A model generated the notes under the pieces. That model was not told where the DNA came from and made no database searches. It was given only the letters and a program-made list of their open reading frames with translations. A stretch of 32,176 nucleotides of DNA from Nevskia sp. (lineage in GTDB: Bacteria; Pseudomonadota; Gammaproteobacteria; Nevskiales; Nevskiaceae), in contig JARLJS010000216.1 of NCBI GenBank assembly GCA_031291075.1, forward strand, positions 1 through 32,176, in the 5' to 3' direction. Shown here piece by piece: positions 31,336-32,176 of the stretch (the stretch's first letter is position 1; the number at the start of each line of letters is the position of its first letter). A program made the translations under genes and the position numbers.

Positions 31336-31949
31336 CCACCGACTCCGCCAAGCTGTATGCCTCCCGCCGCGTGTTCCTGATCCTGCTGGCCATCTTCGTG
31401 CTGCCGGTGGCGGTGGCCTGCCTGGTGTACTTCGCCTTCCCGCAATGGCGTCCGACCGGCACCACCAACTATGGCCAGCTGCTGACCCCGGCGCGCCCCT
31501 TGCCGCCGCTGCAGTTGCGCGACGCCGACGGCAAGGCGGCCGACGCCGGCCTGTTCAAGGGCAAGTGGAGCATGGTCTACGTAGGCGCCGCCGCCTGCGC
31601 CGAGGCCTGCCGCACCGAGATCCACCTGAGCCGGCAGGTGCGCACCGCCCTCAACCGCGATGCCCGGCGCCTGCAGCGCATCTACATCGCGCCGGACGCG
31701 GCGGCGCTGGAAGCCGCCCGCGGACTGTTCGCGGCAGAGCATCCCGACCTGCTGCTGCTGGCGGACGCCGGCGCGCCGGGCAGCCGGGCCGCCGATTTCT
31801 TCCAGCCGGCGCCGGCCGACACCCTCTTCCTGGTCGACCCGCTCGGCAACTGGTTCATGCTCTATCCGCCCCGCGCGGATCAGCCGGCTGATTTCAAGGG
31901 GATTCTCAAGGACCTGAAAAAGCTGCAATCCCTGTCACAGGTGGACTAG
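31332..31949 (+). CDS. SCO1/thioredoxin-like membrane protein
   Basis: 205 residues. One N-terminal membrane helix (VFLILLAIFVLPVAVACLVYF) is followed by a thioredoxin-fold domain: PLPPLQLRDADGK, KWSMVYVGAAACAEACRTEI with a CxxxC pair as in SCO copper chaperones, then DTLFLVDPLGNWFMLYP. SCO proteins need a third copper ligand, a His shortly before the last strand. Here that position reads PAPADTLFLVD, without a His. So it may be a thiol-disulfide partner of CuA assembly and not a copper carrier. The GTG start overlaps the SURF1 stop. Confidence 0.8.
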   Translation: MTTDSAKLYASRRVFLILLAIFVLPVAVACLVYFAFPQWRPTGTTNYGQLLTPARPLPPLQLRDADGKAADAGLFKGKWSMVYVGAAACAEACRTEIHLSRQVRTALNRDARRLQRIYIAPDAAALEAARGLFAAEHPDLLLLADAGAPGSRAADFFQPAPADTLFLVDPLGNWFMLYPPRADQPADFKGILKDLKKLQSLSQVD

Positions 31950-31979
31950 GGCCTGTTGACAATTACTTTGACGCTGCGA

Positions 31980-32076
31980 CGGGGACTATTTTCGCGCAGT
32001 GCAAGGAACGAGCGACGACGTGTACTTGAAGTACATGAGGAGCGAGAGACGCCGCAATGCGCGAAAATAGCCCCCG
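31980..32076 (+). repeat. Large palindromic intergenic element, copy 1
   Basis: Outer arms CGGGGACTATTTTCGCGC (31980-31997) and GCGCGAAAATAGCCCCCG (32059-32076) pair with one mismatch. The centre holds the palindrome GTACTTGAAGTAC (32022-32034). It follows the SCO-like gene, after GGCCTGTTGACAATTACTTT. Confidence 0.85.
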
Positions 32077-32095
32077 TCCCGAAGGGTTGGCCCCG

Positions 32096-32176
32096 GATTT
32101 GCGGCCATGCGGCGTTGCTCGTCGCTTACGTACTTCGAGTACGCTGCGCTCCTCGCGCCTTGCCTGGCCGCAAATC
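32096..32176 (-). repeat. Large palindromic intergenic element, copy 2 (inverted)
   Basis: Outer arms GATTTGCGGCCA (32096-32107) and TGGCCGCAAATC (32165-32176) pair perfectly, and the second arm ends exactly at the window edge. The centre is GTACTTCGAGTAC (32130-32142). Read on the minus strand, the inner part matches copy 1 at most positions (GCAAGG..CGAG...GTACT.GAAGTAC...CGAG..ACGCCGCA), so the two copies are head-to-head. Confidence 0.85.

Overview
The window comes from a high-GC gammaproteobacterium. Three things support this: the conserved order gmk-rpoZ-spoT-ridA-recG, a bioB-bioF-bioD cluster behind a BirA-type operator, and an aa3-type cytochrome c oxidase operon (coxB-ctaD-ctaG-ctaE, then a DUF2909-like gene, SURF1 and a SCO-like gene). 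Short palindromes of the GTCATTCC...GGAATCCAG type, common in such genomes, also occur. I cannot name the species.

Positions 1-6045 form a mosaic, accessory-looking stretch, less GC-rich by eye than the rest. It holds the start of rpoD (minus strand, running off the left edge), a spermidine-synthase-like methyltransferase-fold protein, a ribbon-helix-helix/GNAT pair with repeated operator half-sites, a FabZ, an RRM RNA-binding protein, a PilZ protein and a lipoprotein. It also holds a cytochrome P460 gene cut in two by what looks like an 886-bp inversion (4711-5596). The stretch ends at about 6046, where an ABC permease has lost its 5' half. Its partner permease is intact.

Positions 7979-14886 are housekeeping: a GFA-family protein, a small unknown protein, gmk, rpoZ with its promoter and terminator, spoT, ridA and recG. 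Between these genes lie hairpins whose arms are tandem heptamers (GTGAGAC)n/(GTCTCAC)n. A third copy lies at 17727-17802. Related four-copy heptamer arrays of different sequence lie in frame inside bioF.

Positions 14887-16014 contain no gene. They hold a repeat island: two inverted copies of a 320-430 bp element flanking a hexanucleotide repeat and three short palindromes. After it come a ubiA fused in frame to an alpha/beta-hydrolase, comF (minus strand), an MFS transporter, and a two-gene unit of a membrane patatin with a GAF-like tail plus a 61-residue partner.

Positions 21861-25091 are the biotin operon and its operator. Positions 25092-31949 encode the terminal oxidase with its copper- and haem-site assembly factors. 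The window ends in two inverted copies of a roughly 80-100 bp palindromic element.

The best candidates for something undescribed are the heptamer-arm elements, the UbiA-hydrolase fusion, the patatin/GAF-like two-gene unit, and the inversion-split P460 gene.
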